Shown one piece after another: positions 23,501-37,674 of a stretch of 64,000 nucleotides of DNA. Source of the stretch: Linepithema humile (taxonomy: Eukaryota > Arthropoda > Insecta > Hymenoptera > Formicidae); assembly GCF_040581485.1 (NCBI RefSeq), contig NC_090130.1, forward strand, positions 29,799,418 to 29,863,417. Reading direction: 5' to 3'. Position numbers and translations under genes: made by a program. Every line of letters begins with the position of its first letter. Position 1 is the stretch's first letter. Under the pieces are notes generated by a model, which worked only from the letters and a program-made list of their open reading frames with translations, was not told the DNA's origin and ran no database searches.

Positions 23501-26500
23501 AGAAAGCGAGCGTGTCGCGCGTATACGTGTGAACGATCCATAAATAAAGCGGCCGTTCCTAGACCCGCATCCTGCCGTTCTGAAAGCTTCTTGGCTGAGC
23601 AAACGTATCGGGCTATTACTTGAAAAGTGTGGCGAAAGTTTGTGTATTAAATTTTAAAGCCATTATTTTAATTTCTTCGCTGACGCAACGGTGGATGCCG
23701 GAAGCTAGATATTTTATAGTTTCTCCTGTTCACTTATTTGTCAATAAAATACTAACAAGAATCGTCCGTTCTTGTGTAACGTTCACAGGCAAATCTGTAT
23801 AGACATATTTTGGTGTCTTATATAAATATGTTCGGACGAAACTAAGCTGGAACATGTCGTATTTCTCATGCGTACAAAGCTTTTATCTCGGCGTTTCAAA
23901 TAGGAAAAAAGGAAAGTCGAGCCGACATTCTGCTGTGCAATTGTAGCTAGAAGAACAATGACGCGTCGTGTCGCGTCGTTGCAACTCTCTCTTTCCATGG
24001 AAAAACGTGCCTGGGCAAACAGTAACGAAATATGTGACTGCCTGTAACTTCTATTGTAAACTTTGATATTAGTCGTGACAGAAAGAATAACAGTCTTTCA
24101 TTATTTGTGTCGAAAATGTATGAAATTGTAAAAGTTTAAATACGAAAAATTATTCTAAAAGTAAAAATAAATGTATAAAAAAAAAAGTAATTATTTAGAA
24201 TTATATTTTATTAATTATTTCAACTCATTTTATTATTATTTTTTAAATATTTTTCATTAATAAATCTTTGGTAAAGGCGTGCACGTATGCACGTAGCTTC
24301 TTCTCATATTTTTTCTTAATACATGAATTCGGTAGCATCCGCGATTACTACGTCGGATTTTCGGTACGACGGTCTATGAATATGTAAGAGCTTCGACGGA
24401 TGGAAGACGTCACGAACGGTTGCAGGAGCATAGCAACTTAATGCACGTCGTTGCACGTTTCATTCCATCCCTTGCGGTTGGACCATGTCGCATAAAATTG
24501 AGGAAGCCGTTTGTTTCTTTAGATTCCGAGATAGGGCCGGGAATGCGTGTTCTATCTACCGGGTGACCCTTTCGAATCGTTAAATCTGTCAAATGACCGT
24601 TTAATCATCAGTTACGCTAATTTTTCAACGCGGAATACGGAGGGACGTGTACCGCTAAAAAATGATTAATAAAAACTGTAAAGCCGTCTACGTCGAGACA
24701 GGAGGATCTCACGATGATCCCGGGGTCAAGGACGGTAAAGGTTTCCGAGGGAAATGCAAGGACCAAGCCTTCCGTTCGCGCTTCCTTTTTACTAGCCACT
24801 TTTTTCCGTTGCGCTCGGTCAACGTAGAAGATCCTGTTCAACAGTCATTCATTTTTCACCTCATTCCTTCACGCTCTTCTGCCTCCTGTCAGTCCTGGCA
24901 CGTCATCACGGCCAAACAGGACCCCGCCGTTTTTTTTTTTTTTTTTCTTCTCCCTCCCCGGTCGGTCACGTCGCGCGTACTCGCAAGCGCCATGAATTAT
25001 TTATTCGCGAGGATCATTGGGAGGAACACCCTCGAATTCCGATGAATGTCCTCGATTTTCCACGCAGCCTGGCCTCCCTTCAGCCGTTTACCCTTTCCTG
25101 CGCGCATCGCAAGGACGAATATTGGGATTTCATGGTTGCTGGTGATGAGCCGCGGAAAAAAAAGGAGTCGAAGACCAGGGGAAGGCCAGCAAGGCGCTTC
25201 CTTCATAAGTCCCGCATAATGAGATTTGCGGCCGCATAAAGGAAGAAATATTGCGAAATGAGATTATGTTTTTGACGAGAGCAATCGCATTTTCCACCGC
25301 ACTTGGTTCAAATGTGCGCGTATCCCCATTGAGTCTAATACCGTACATACTATTATCTGATTATTATTAAGAATAAAAATAATCTCAACCATCTATTATA
25401 ACAAAATTGCATTTCGAAAGGAGTAAAATTAATCTTCTACAACATTCACGAGTTTTATCTTATCTTTCTTACGCAATTTAATCTTTTAGTTTATTTCCGC
25501 GGTCACGTTTATCCCTGGATTCGCCATGATTTAGGATCAAGACGCTCCAAGTGGCTCCAAGTGGAATGTCAAATATCTGCGGGCTGATCCTGACAGCCGA
25601 TGCGGAAGGAAGTGCGTGTGCGCGACGCGGTGAAACGCGACGTGAAAGTGATAAAACTCGTAGCGGATCGGGATGGAGCCGCGCGCGGCGGACCAGGGCG
25701 GCCTGTCGCGCCGCTTCCGGTCTCGCGGGCCAAGGGACCAGGAAGTGACGGCGCGTGTTCGTGGCCGTGCGAAACCGAGGCTGCGACGAGGCCGGTAACT
25801 ACGGCGGAAAAACGGTCACCGTTACCGGCGCGCTACCGGAATTCGCATACGGCCTCGTGTAACTGTTGCGAGCGGCATCGCCAGCGGAGTGTACGATGGT
25901 GTTGTCAGTCGGTGCGCGCAGCCAGTGGCGTAGAACACCTCACTCGCCTTGCCAAATGCACCTGCCTGCAGAACAGTTTTCAGTCGAGTGCCCGCCATAT
26001 GGCGGCGAGGGCCGGATTCGCCCTGTCAAGATTTTGATGCACGGTGCCCGCCGTGTAAATATCGCGTTTCCAGAATTCGCGCACTGCGCGCGGCACGCGC
26101 GCTCCGCTTACGTCACACACACAGAAAGAGTTTCTAAATATTTAATCCTAATGAAATCAAGCCCGGAGCTGTTACGCGATAGCTTTAGAAACGGATCTAT
26201 TCGCTGAAAACCTATCCTTTCTTTCGACAACGAATTCAGGTTGAGTGAAAATTTACGGAAATGATGTTCAATCGGTTTCATTGCGCAATCTATGATATAA
26301 TATATGTTTCGACGCGCACGTTTATTCTCGCATATCTCTCCCGCGATTCTGTCTGGATTAAAGCAATAATTCTGCGACGGTGTATCATAAACCACGAGGT
26401 GAGCGTGTATGCGCCGTAAACATACAGAAGTGGCTCGCATTGTCTCGTCTGGCGAAACAAACGGTTCGTTAGCAGTAATTACAAGGCAAACCCGTTAGCG

Positions 26501-26899
26501 GTGCGTAGGAGGGAACTTTTTTTTGCAGGAGCGTATTCACGGGCCGCATACGTCGGTGTATCGTGCTGAAATTACGGGAGGTCCTCGCGCTGTTTGCTCG
26601 TTTCGTGATACGGAGCAATTTTGCTCCGTCTCGTCCGCTGCAGTCGTATTCAATTAGTCGCAGCCGTGAATCGCTGAACTCGTAACCGCGTTATTCCGCT
26701 CGTTGTTTCAGCAAACTATCATTCCCGAAACAGTCTTCCTCGAGAACTCAATTTCCTTCTTCCGTGCGCAGTTGCCGTCTCCCCGCGAGATATTCGTGGC
26801 AAAAAAAAAAAAAAATGCATCGACGATAAACACCGAACGAGTGGCGGGTTTCGGCTTGGCAAAAATAAATATGCAAGGGGTGGGTTTACCGGCGCGAAC

Positions 26900-26941
26900 T
26901 GGCCGAGAGAGAAAGAGAGAGAGAGAGAGAGAGCGCGCGCG
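26900..26941. repeat. (GA)n then (CG)n microsatellite
   Basis: GAGAGAGAAAGAGAGAGAGA-type purine repeat passing directly into CGCGCGCGC. A compound dinucleotide repeat in intron 1. Confidence 0.85.
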
Positions 26942-29900
26942 CACGGAACACGCATTCCCCTTCCTCGAGGCCATCGATCTTCTCATGTAAATCAAGCATT
27001 CGTCTTCGTGCGAGTCATTTATTATTATCTCGTTCTTTACATCGCTCTTCGTCCTCTCCCCCTCCCTTTCATCCCTGTCTTTGCATCCCCCTCACAACGT
27101 TGGACAATGCGGCACCGCGCCCATAAGCTTTTTGTATGCATTTCGGACGCGCGCACAGGCATGACTTTGCGGCCTTTCTTTCGTGAGACACCTTGCGCCA
27201 CGAAGATTCGTGCCCTCGGTAGCATCTCGTTTTAGCCGCCGAGGTCTTTTACGTGTCTTTACCGCCCGTCGTGGTCGAGATTTTAAATCTGCTTTAATGC
27301 AAATAAACAGATAGCAGTTTTGTGTGATTTTTCTTTTCACTCGATTTTCATTCAAATTCGTGCAGTTTTCAGGCAATTCGCTATTCTCGAAGGAGGACGA
27401 CACTTTCGACGCGACGGGCGTTTTTACGAGCGGTGCTTCGGACGGTGCGCGCGATGAAAATTTCTCAAACAGGACATAAAACTTCGCTGCGCCGGTCGTC
27501 GCATGACAAAGGCTATTGTCAATCTCCAAGCGTTGCGGCACAATAGCAGTCGAAGGAAATAGTCGTTCGATGTCAATGACTGGTAACGAAAGAAGTTACA
27601 TCAAACAAAGTCGTTGCACATCAACATGGAAATATATCGACGTGAAAAGCCAGCGTCTTGCGCCGCTGACAGAACACGTATATCGTATCTCGCTTTCAAT
27701 TTATAACTCCGTCGCCTTTAATTTGGTCTTATTTTATCGCGGTGCATCCTCATTAATCTGCCGAGACGCGGTTAGAAATTTCTCTCGCTCGCCGCGCGCG
27801 ACATCGTCGTCGCCGTTTCTTTTTTCCTTTTTCTTTATCGTCCTTTGTTCGGGGCGTTGATAAGGCAAAAACGTCGAGGAAGAAAGCGGAATGAGGGGCG
27901 GGGAGCGAAAAAGGGGCGCAAGAATCTACGAGATGAAGATGCGCGAGGCGGAGGGACAACCGGCGGAGTATAACGGGCGTGAGGACAGAGGAAGCATTCA
28001 TACGAGTGCGACACGTGTTTCCTCGGTGGCCTCTCCCGCCTCTTTCGAACGGTCGTTTCTCGAGGCGGCGCGAAGCAGCCTAATTGAACGCGAAATTTCT
28101 CCGCAAACGAACCGGGAAGTCGTCGTAAGAAAATTTCTATCGTAGGAAAGCCGCGGTGAGAAGCCGGCGAAAGCAGTCTCGAGCGTTTCATAAGCACTGA
28201 TTTTTGTTGATGAAAGAAAGAAAAAAAAAAAACGCGGTACTAAAAATTTTATACGAAAGAACGACAGGCCGTGGAGAATGGAGACAAAACGTTCGTAATG
28301 AGCTGCTATATCTCCCGCATAATGATCGCTGAAGATTTCATAATGAAACGACTGTCGTAAACGGAATTACGATTCACTAGCGCCGTCTCCGATGTATGCG
28401 ATATCGTTGGTGCCGTTGACAAATGGTACGGCGATGAATCGCGATAATCTACGAATTAACTTCTCGCTACCAGTCGCCGGACGTGTCCGGGGATTCGAAA
28501 CGAGATGATGACGCGACGAAACACGAACAGGAAGAGGTGTAGAATGGCCGAAAGACCGGCGACAAGGAAAAGACATTCTGTGTGCGCGCGGCTAGCAAAT
28601 CCATTGTGCAAGTCGCTGTTACGAGGAGAAAGCGCATGTATGTCACCTGGAGAATTTAACGGCATCGCTCCGTTAACCAGAGCTGACCGATCGATTGATA
28701 ATGATTCGACGGAAAGATTGAATTAATGATGACGGTGCATCACGGAAAAATTTGAGATATCGAAGATGGGGAAAAAACGGAGCGAAAAACGGAGTCGGGG
28801 AAACTTCTAACGGTCGAGAGATCATTTATCCTCATGCGACGATGATCGACGAGCACGATGCACAAAGGAGCTTCCAGGATCCCCTAAACGGCGCGACAAA
28901 AGACGCGGTGTCGGGGACAATGGCTCTGTTTATCCTGCAAATTATCACAATCCATTGCTTGGAATCCCGGAATGATTTTGTGTTATACTGTACGAAACGC
29001 TCGAGTCGCGAATATTTGTTCGATCAACGAATTTTACCTTCTTTTGCAAATATATTGACGACATTCGTTTTTAGACCAATAAATAAAATTGATATTTTTT
29101 CGTAGTTTTAATAAACTGGTATTATTTTGCACGCGGATTTTACAACTAAATATTTCTATTTTGTCTATTATAATAATATTAAAACTTAAAATTAATATAT
29201 TATTAAAAATTAATTTAAAAAATCCAAAATTTGCGAGTTTTAATATAACGATATTTCCTTTTCGCTTTTGCAGTTTTTTTTCGCAAGTCGATAAAAGAAT
29301 TGGCATTGCTTCTTTCTTTTTTTTTTTCTTTTAAGACGAACAATCGTTATTCCCCGCTCATGTTAACGCGGGAAGAAGTTCTCTCGTGCTAGCGGAATTC
29401 ACAGAGCACTTAAGTTCGAGTTCGAACCGGTAGGACTTTTCTTTCGCCGATCGATCGTGCGACCGTGTCGATTTGCCTTTTTCTTTGCACGTACAAAACG
29501 AATGCATTATGCTTGGCGAAACAATACCAGCGAGGCTCCTGCCGGGCTCTCACGTGCGGCAGGACATCGGAGGACAGCTGGCTGCAGTCTGAGAGGCCTT
29601 CTACGACAAGTGCTGTGATCGGTAGCCAATTGTTCTCGCAGCGATCAATACGGGCTCGTATTGGAGACGTCGAGTTCAGTTCAGTGGCGCGAAAATGTCA
29701 CTCGCTGATTATAATAGCTTCTGCATTACATTTACATTATGAAAGTCACAAACAGTGTATTAAAATTAACATTTTAAAAGAGATAATAATTTTTATTATA
29801 CGCACAGCTCTTTCGCTCTCGTCTCTGATGGAAAGTTTCAGCGGAAACAAGGCTAAATTGTAGAGTGTCATGCATGCGGGCGAAATCCGACACTTTTCGA

Positions 29901-30419
29901 AGAACTCGTTAAGTTTTCCTTTTGCGAGGCTCACGTTCCCACTCTTCGCGTCTCGAAAACCGAACGACTATTTGTGACCAGTTGCTTCTGACCTTTATTT
30001 TATTTTTAGCGCGTAAACGTTATTCACGCGATAATCACGTTTCGATTTGCAATAGCTGTTTAGTTCAGCGAGGCATACGAACTTGTGCGTTCAAATGTGT
30101 TATGAAAACTCGGGGTCGCTTATGCAACGAGACGCGGTTAATTGAGGAAGCTGCGCCTCATTGTTTCCTCGCTCGCATAGTCCGCTCGTGCCGAAGTAAA
30201 CGAACAAGCAATGATCGCCTCCAATCTTTATAATAAATGATTACATATTAGTCGAGCAATTATTCAATTAATGTAGATTAGTGCGTCGCGAGATCACGGA
30301 CGAATCGTTGCCAGTGGGATCTGCCGAGAATATCATCACATCTGACTTGTCGACGGCGAAATTATCCCCTGCACGCACGATTACGTCGCCGCCGATAATT
30401 CGCCGGGCTTATCGTCGCC

Positions 30420-30433
30420 GGGGGGGGGGGGGG
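30420..30433. repeat. G14 homopolymer run
   Basis: Fourteen consecutive G residues followed by AAGAGGGGGAGAG, a purine-only stretch on the plus strand. Potential G-quadruplex or triplex former. Also a likely sequencing or assembly length error site. Confidence 0.85.
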
Positions 30434-31306
30434 AAGAGGGGGAGAGCGACGCGCGCGATATACATACGTTACAGCGGTGAAGAAGCCCCCGTTTGTCGAG
30501 CCTTTCGACACGGTCATTTTCCGACCGGTAAATTTCCATACAAAGTACGCGAGCCATTACCGCGCGCTTCTTCCCAGCGCGCTCGCGAGGGGCGCAAAAT
30601 CAACTGACTTTCTGCCCGTATCTCGCTAACCCTTTTGTCGCATAAATTAGGCGCCTGCGACGATGTTTTCCCCAACAATTCACCGTAGAAGGAAAACGTA
30701 CCTTCTCCTTTTTTTTCTCTCCGATACGAAAGAAGCGTCGCTTTATTGCGGCAATGTTTTACGGTTTATCGTTCCTCTAATTCGAAACACCTTTTTTTCT
30801 TTTTTCGTTATCCCGCGTCCGTCGCAGGACGAAACCCGCTTTCCCATGGCGAGGGTAGGAAAAGCCCGGGAGGCGCCTATCCGGAGAAATCAATTTTCCG
30901 CAACACGAAGAACAGGCAGCCACCAACTGGTCACGGCCGCTGCCTCCTCTCGAGCGGAGACCCTCTCTGCCGACCCTCGGGGCGTCTCATCCGAGGACTC
31001 CGGGCGCGCGGGCCCCCGAAAAAAGACGGATCCTCCTCGTGGTGTCGAGGTGTCGCGCGTGAGAAAGGGGTGCGAAAGCTCGTCTTGTCTCTGTAGTTGC
31101 TACTGCCGCTGCCGCTGCTGCACGCTATGGTGCCTTCGAGGCCCTTTTGTCAGTGATTATGGTTTTCTGTCGCCTGCTCCTTCTCTGCATCCGTGCAAGG
31201 AGGAAGGAAGGAAAGGAAGGCGCGCACACACGGCACGGCGCGGCAGGACGCGACGCGGACGCAGGCCTATAAAGGTAGAAACCTGATTCCGTTTTTCCAT
31301 CCCCTC

Positions 31307-31311
<5 letters not shown>

Positions 31312-31366
<55 letters not shown>
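31312..31366. repeat. (CT)n microsatellite, 55 bp
   Basis: About 27 near-perfect CT units on the plus strand. It generates spurious Leu/Ser frames on one strand and Arg/Glu frames on the other. Confidence 0.95.
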
Positions 31367-31373
<7 letters not shown>

Positions 31374-31667
31374 CGGATTCTTACGACGCTGTGCGTTTCT
31401 CCCTCTCGTGCATTCGTTCGCCCGTCTCCCGTCCCCCGACTCCGATGTCGCCGTTTTTCTGTCTGTCCTCTCTCGGCCGCGTGACAACGACCCGGAGCTA
31501 AGTAAACATCATCGTCGGACTCTAATGGAAATCGAATCGAGCCGCGCGATGCGGCGCGACGCGACGCAAGCTTTCGCAGCGCGCTAAACGGCGCCGTCGT
31601 GGAAGACCGGTTTCGCATTTAGTCTGTGAACCCCTTTCTTTTCTTTTAGAAATTACTCGACCAAAAT

Positions 31668-31669
<2 letters not shown>

Positions 31670-31714
<45 letters not shown>
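31670..31714. repeat. (CT)n microsatellite, 45 bp
   Basis: A second CT repeat of the same orientation about 300 bp after the first, in intron 1 of the PH-like gene. Confidence 0.95.
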
Positions 31715-31722
<8 letters not shown>

Positions 31723-34700
31723 GCCAGTCTCTTATTGGCTCCACTGCGAGACATTAAAAAGCTCGCGGACCGGAAAGGGGTGCGTGCTTGTTTGCTTTCA
31801 CGTGAAAGCCAAACCTCCGCTTTGTGCCGAATTCCTTTCATCGCCGACGGCAAACGAGGACAAATTGTTGACGCCATTGTGAGCATTTTGGTTTACCGCA
31901 GTGGTCTTGTAATCGCGTCGGATAGCCTTTCATACGAGATCTAATCAGTCGCGACGGACGGAGATACCACGAGGCGGAGTGGACTCGGCGCGAGAAGCTC
32001 GCGTTTGCTCATTTGATCGCATTCTGGAGTGGAGGAAGGTGGAGGAAGGAAAAAAGCAATTTTTCCTCCTTTGCCCGAAGGATTCCTCGCCGTTCGACAA
32101 AGGAAGGCCCCTTAACCCGATTGCTTGACGACTCAATCCCGGCATGACCCCACAAAGCGAGAGCAGATCGAGATAACATTGTCGCGCGATTTTTCGTGAC
32201 GACCATTGTGACGCACAGCTGGCCGTGGGGTTGCACCGCCATTACGGCGATTTTGTCCCTTGATTCCAGATGGACCGACCCTCCAAGGAGATACACAGAC
32301 GGCTTCGTAACTCTTTCCTTTGGAAATTAATTGTTGCACCGGTCCCGCCGCGCCCCGGAGTGGGGGAAGGGGCCATTCGGACCCCCGAGGTGCTTCTTAT
32401 CGCGCTGCGAGTCCTCCGGAGAGCCGATCTCCTCGATGGACGGGGAGGAGGGGCGAGTTTTCGCGCGTGATCGATGCGTATTTTCTGCGAGAACACATTT
32501 TCCCCGTGCGACTCTCGTCTCAAGTCGTCTCTCCTGCGACTCTTTCTCTCCTTTTGGTTTTCTCTCGCCGGAGGGTATAACGTAGGGTGTAATACGATAT
32601 GCGGATTACGTCGCGCCTCGACGGCACCTAATTGAACCCCGGAGGTACCGGATGTTGTACATGTTGTGACCGTTAGTCGACCAATTCCTGAGCGACTTCA
32701 TTCATCTGTTTCTTTTTTTGCTCGCAATGAGCAGTCTTGGCGTAACGGAACACAATAGGCGTTGTGAAATAATTTCATACCACTTCATTCACTTGCATTT
32801 ATTTCGCAGGAATAATTAAGTTTCATTATATTACATAAATATCGAAGCGGGATGTAAAAATATAACATTAGATAATCTGCACGCGTATTTTTATAACGCT
32901 GGAATAATTTTCACTCGGAACGTAACAGCCTTTACACAACTATTGCGTTGTTAGCGCTGTCGGGCGATAACGATCGATAGCCTTGCAAGAATGTTTACAC
33001 ATCGAAGGGTGTAAAAATATCGCGAGAGCGGGGCAAAGGAAAAATAGACAATTCACCGTGGGCGTGCGAGATTTCCCTTTCGTTCTCCACGGCGGAGTTT
33101 TATTCAAAGGCTCGCGTTCCGTTGCGATGGCAAAGGGTTGACACGTCGTCGAATCCTCTCTAAGCACCTTTTCTCGCACGGGGGTCGAAACGCTCTGGTA
33201 ACAGCTGGCGCGACGTAACGTCGCGTGACTATCACCATTGTAGGGGCGTCGCATACGTTATTTGGATTATGAAACGACGGGGGTTGCTGACCTCGGCTGT
33301 ACGCGCGGTCGGCGCGTTTACACCGGGTAAAAGAATATTTTCCTGTGAAACCGTCACTTCAATGGTAAATAAATACGGTGACGCTGCCCTGCAGGCTGTG
33401 TGAGAGCAGCACGCGTGACACGAGCATAAGTGCCAACACACACGCGCACCGTGCAGGACATTTTTCCAGGACGCACAGGCCGGGAAGACCAGTTTCTGCG
33501 GGCGATTCTGGTTCTCTCGAGAGGATAGGCCAAGGTGTACGCAACTTCCGACGACGGCAACCATTTATTTTGACAGTGAGGATAGGGAACGAGAGCGTGA
33601 TCTAGCTCGTTGACGCGTCTGTAAGCGTAAATAACGCGAAAGAAAGCGGAGAAGTGAAAGAGACTTCGAGAGGTGTAAAAGAGGAGAGTTGAGAATAAAC
33701 ACACTACGGCATGATTTTGCTTTATACGAATATCTTATTTATTGCGAATGTTTTATAGAAGATCGTATTTACTTGGAGTGTTGCGTTGTTGCTTCTCGCG
33801 CGACACCTCCCGAGCAGTATCGGATTAAACGACACATTATATTCCGGTAACGAGAATTAATGGATTCAAATGCAATCGGATAGTTCTGGGTCAGCGCGAT
33901 GTACGTAATAATGAATCAAGAAAGCTACGCAATAATCGAGATAACGTTAACACGCCCGGGATTTAATAACCGGCGGAGCGCGCAATGGAATCTAGATCGA
34001 AAGTCGATTTTCTCGAAAATTACATGCATGTTATGAGAAAGGCGGCGAAATAAAACCGCTTGCATCGGTGATCGGAGCGCGCGATTAGAAGCTTATTTCG
34101 AAATATGATATGCTGCTTTAGAAACATTGAAAAGCGGTTCAACGGAAACGCTGCCCGCCGCGCGTCGCTAAAGCCAAGAAGCGTGAAGAGCGGGAAGAAA
34201 CCTCGATGCAATCTCACGATTACAATTCGATGTAAGGCGCCTGACTCCATAATTACGCCGTTAATATTTTTTGGGGTTCAACCGAGTCCCTTTGTGCTTG
34301 TCCTTTATGCAGAAAACCTTTTAACGTTTCTTTCTCACGTCAAAAGAAATTCCATTTCATCTCAAAACGATTTGTTTCATTCTTCAAAGAGGGCAAAATT
34401 CAAACGGTTTTTTTTTTCTTAGAAACTTACGTTAAGGAATTCTTGCAAAATTGTAGAAATAAATGTTAGAATTATTAATCTTAGATAAATTGAGCCAAAA
34501 TAAAAGTATGGGTGTATCTTTGTTATTGATCGTTGTGCATGTCGGAGGAACTAGACGAGAGGAAGAGCGAAATGCGTGTACAGAGACTGAACATGTGTGC
34601 AGCTGCATGCGTGCGGGCAGTCGTGACCGCTCCACTTATCTCTCAACGCAGTGGAATATCTGACTAGGTAACCCACAAAAAATGCAGCGATGGATTCTAG

Positions 34701-37642
34701 TACAGACTTGCTGACAGAACGAGCACGCGAGAGGGTTTGTAAGAAGCTCGATTGACATTGATAAAAGCAGGCGCCCTTGCGTGCTTTTAATACACTCACG
34801 CGTTACGTCGTGTTATTCGAGGAGGAATTGCATTTATTACTTGCGAAATAACTTTCTACCGCTTTGTAAAATAAATTAGTAAATGCGTGCATCTTCTTAT
34901 ACGATCTGTGATTTGAGAAAAACCTTTTCCGACATCTTTGACATAATTTGTTGAATCATCTTCCATTAATCTGTAAAAATATGCTACACTTTTATTTCAA
35001 TACAGCTATTCTAGCGATTCTTCGAACAAGCTAGTACGATAGTTCCCGCTACCTTTTTCGTGTTCCACCGAAATTAGAGAGTATTGATCAAACGGCAGAT
35101 AAAGCGCGTTGCACGCCCGTCTTGGCGAAATTCTAAAAATGCGCATTCGCCGTCGATGAGGTGAGAGTCCCGCAGGAGAAAGGAGAGAGGTGATACGGCT
35201 ACCGGCGAGGCTTAAGCGATGCGGCGCCCGCAGGGAACACTGGGTCACAGCAAACGGTGCAACGCCCTGACCTGTCTCCGTCCTCGTCCGATTCGCACGA
35301 CGTCTCCTCTCGCTCGTGAGTCTCGTGTATCATCGATTCACTCGCTCGCCGTCGTTCTCGCGACCGCGAGAATCGACTAAAGCCGTCTCTCTTTCTCCCT
35401 CGCCGCCAGCGACGACTGCACCTCTCGCGTCAGAGCAACATCGACTTCCGCCGCACGAACACCCAGCTACCGCCGTCGCTGCTCTTTCATCAGCGAGCCT
35501 TAATGTTCCGTTCTCTCTCCTTCTCTCTCGCTCACTCTTTCTCTCGCATCACGGGTGACATTATTTCCTCCCTTTTCTTCCCGGCGGTCATTTTCCCGAA
35601 CGTGCTCCGGTCAGCTGCCTCTCTCTTTTGACTCCTGAGCAGGTAATGCATCTCCCACGGAGAGAAGCAGATGTGAAAATTCCAAAGTGAAAGTTTGCGT
35701 GATCGTGTCAAAAGCTGTCGTTCGCTTCATTTTTCACCGATGAAAAATCTCCGACAAAATAACACGAATTGTCCGATCGTGCTAGTCGAGTCAATTGAAT
35801 GAAAATAATCACGGAATTATCTAACTCGTGATGTTCATCAGCGGCTCGTCGAACCGTTTCTGCCGTATACAAAGCATTCTCGAGCCCAGCCCGAGGTCTG
35901 GTGGATTTCTTTCATTGTTTTTTTAATTGGATACCCTCCAGAACCAGATGTTCTCGCGTCTCTTTCCCTCCCTCTCTCTCTCTCTCTCCCGCAAGCCTTC
36001 TCCGTCCCGCCAACACGAACTTTATATATCTAGTTTTTCTCTCTCTTTCATTCCCGCGTGTGTTTGTCACTGTCGGTCGACCGAGTAGAATGAAAGAACA
36101 CGAGTCGCTCCTGTATCTGGCACACGGGGGCAGGGGAGGACCATTTCCTGTCCGACGCGGACATTATTCTCGTCAGCTGTTCGAGACGGAGATAAAAAGA
36201 TTATTCCGACCCTTTTCTCGTAACCCGCGCCGATGAATTCGGACTCATCACGCGTTAAACGCTCCGTTTTATCTCCTTTATCGCCTTTGTAACTAGTTAT
36301 TATCGAACCAACGCGTTGATAGTATGTTTCATCCATACAGTCGATCCAATATAAACGCCGCACAGCCCGTTCTGAAGTCGAACTCGCTCCGAGATACGCA
36401 GTCGTCGAGAGTTTAAAATCGGATAACTCCATATACAAATTTCGCGTCTGGTTTCTCTCATCGCTTAGCCGAACGAAATTTTCTCTCCGCGTCGCAGTTG
36501 ACGACGCGACACTTTCTTCTATCGCGATACGGCGCAGCCCGAAGGCATCTAATTACACCCACTTGAGCGACCAGCATTCCCCGTCAGCCGGCGCTAATTA
36601 ATTTGTGTGCGAGAACCCGACGATGGGACACGTGCGCCCAGAAAAAGCGCCTTTGGTGTCGTCGCACTCGACTCAAGAGGCATTGTCGAGATGACGTGAG
36701 ACCCGGAGGTGGTCTTAGCGCCGAGTTGTTTAAGTAGTTGTTTAATCGCGCCGTTATCAATGTACACGGCGAAATTTGCGTTTTCTACGCATAAAAGATG
36801 AAAACAAACTCGTTCGAGTCGTGAGAAAATATGTACGATAGCGGCGATAAAGCGGATCCTGAATCGCGCCGAGAGACACGGTTCTGCAAAACATTTTCAC
36901 AACCGCTTTTCCCCGGCAGGACTGGTTGCGCGAATCGGGGAACCAGAACCCGGTTCGAGGCGATACGGCATCCGTAGAAATCCAGCTTCAGATGCGATTT
37001 CGTCGAAGCGTGCGAGGTTGAGGATGACGCGGAGAAGGGCAGCGATTTGTAATGCGTCATCAAACATGTCGATAGCATTCGTCTTAAATGTCGATATCGG
37101 TGACACGATAAGGCGCGTCCGATAGCATTCATAGAAGATCGGGCGTATTAATATTTCAAAGACTAATTGGAGCAATCCAGAGTCACGCGAGATATATACA
37201 TATATCTTTTTCGTTTTATTGTTACAAATAACCGAAAGCTGTTCCTTATATATGCGTCTTTAATTGCTGCGAAACAATCGGAGCTTCGTAACGAACGTCG
37301 TACAACTCCGGATGTGTTATCGCCCACGAACGTGATAAGAAGTATGGTGCAACTAGATACCGAGCGTACATTTGCGTCGTTTCGAGCGCGCGCAACTCAC
37401 GACGAAGGCGCGCAGAAAACGTCGACGAGAGAAGCGAAATCGTCAACGGAACCGTCAACGTCGCTTTTGAGAGAAGCGATATCGCCAACAGGCGAAGTCC
37501 GATTGCGATTTACGAGCCGCGGCTCGTAAATGGCACGAGCCGATCGCGCGGATGCCGAATACACGTAGAAGACACACGGAGCGGGCATTTAGTGAAAGGC
37601 AGCGCGCGCGTCTTCCGTGGCCGAGATTCGAGCCTCGATCGC

Positions 37643-37673
<31 letters not shown>
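37643..37673. repeat. (ACG)n trinucleotide repeat
   Basis: Ten perfect ACG/CGA units. Three frames give Asp, Arg or Thr runs, and no splice-supported coding exon includes it. Confidence 0.92.

Positions 37674-37674
<1 letters not shown>

Noticed and set aside
28490..28505. Second B-box-like match (minus strand, TTTCGAATCCCC)
   Set aside because: Differs from the consensus, and no A-box or cloverleaf can be formed.
30663..31286. Plus-strand frame of 207 codons
   Set aside because: Driven by GC-rich and CT-rich composition. No splice-supported ends and no recognisable domain.
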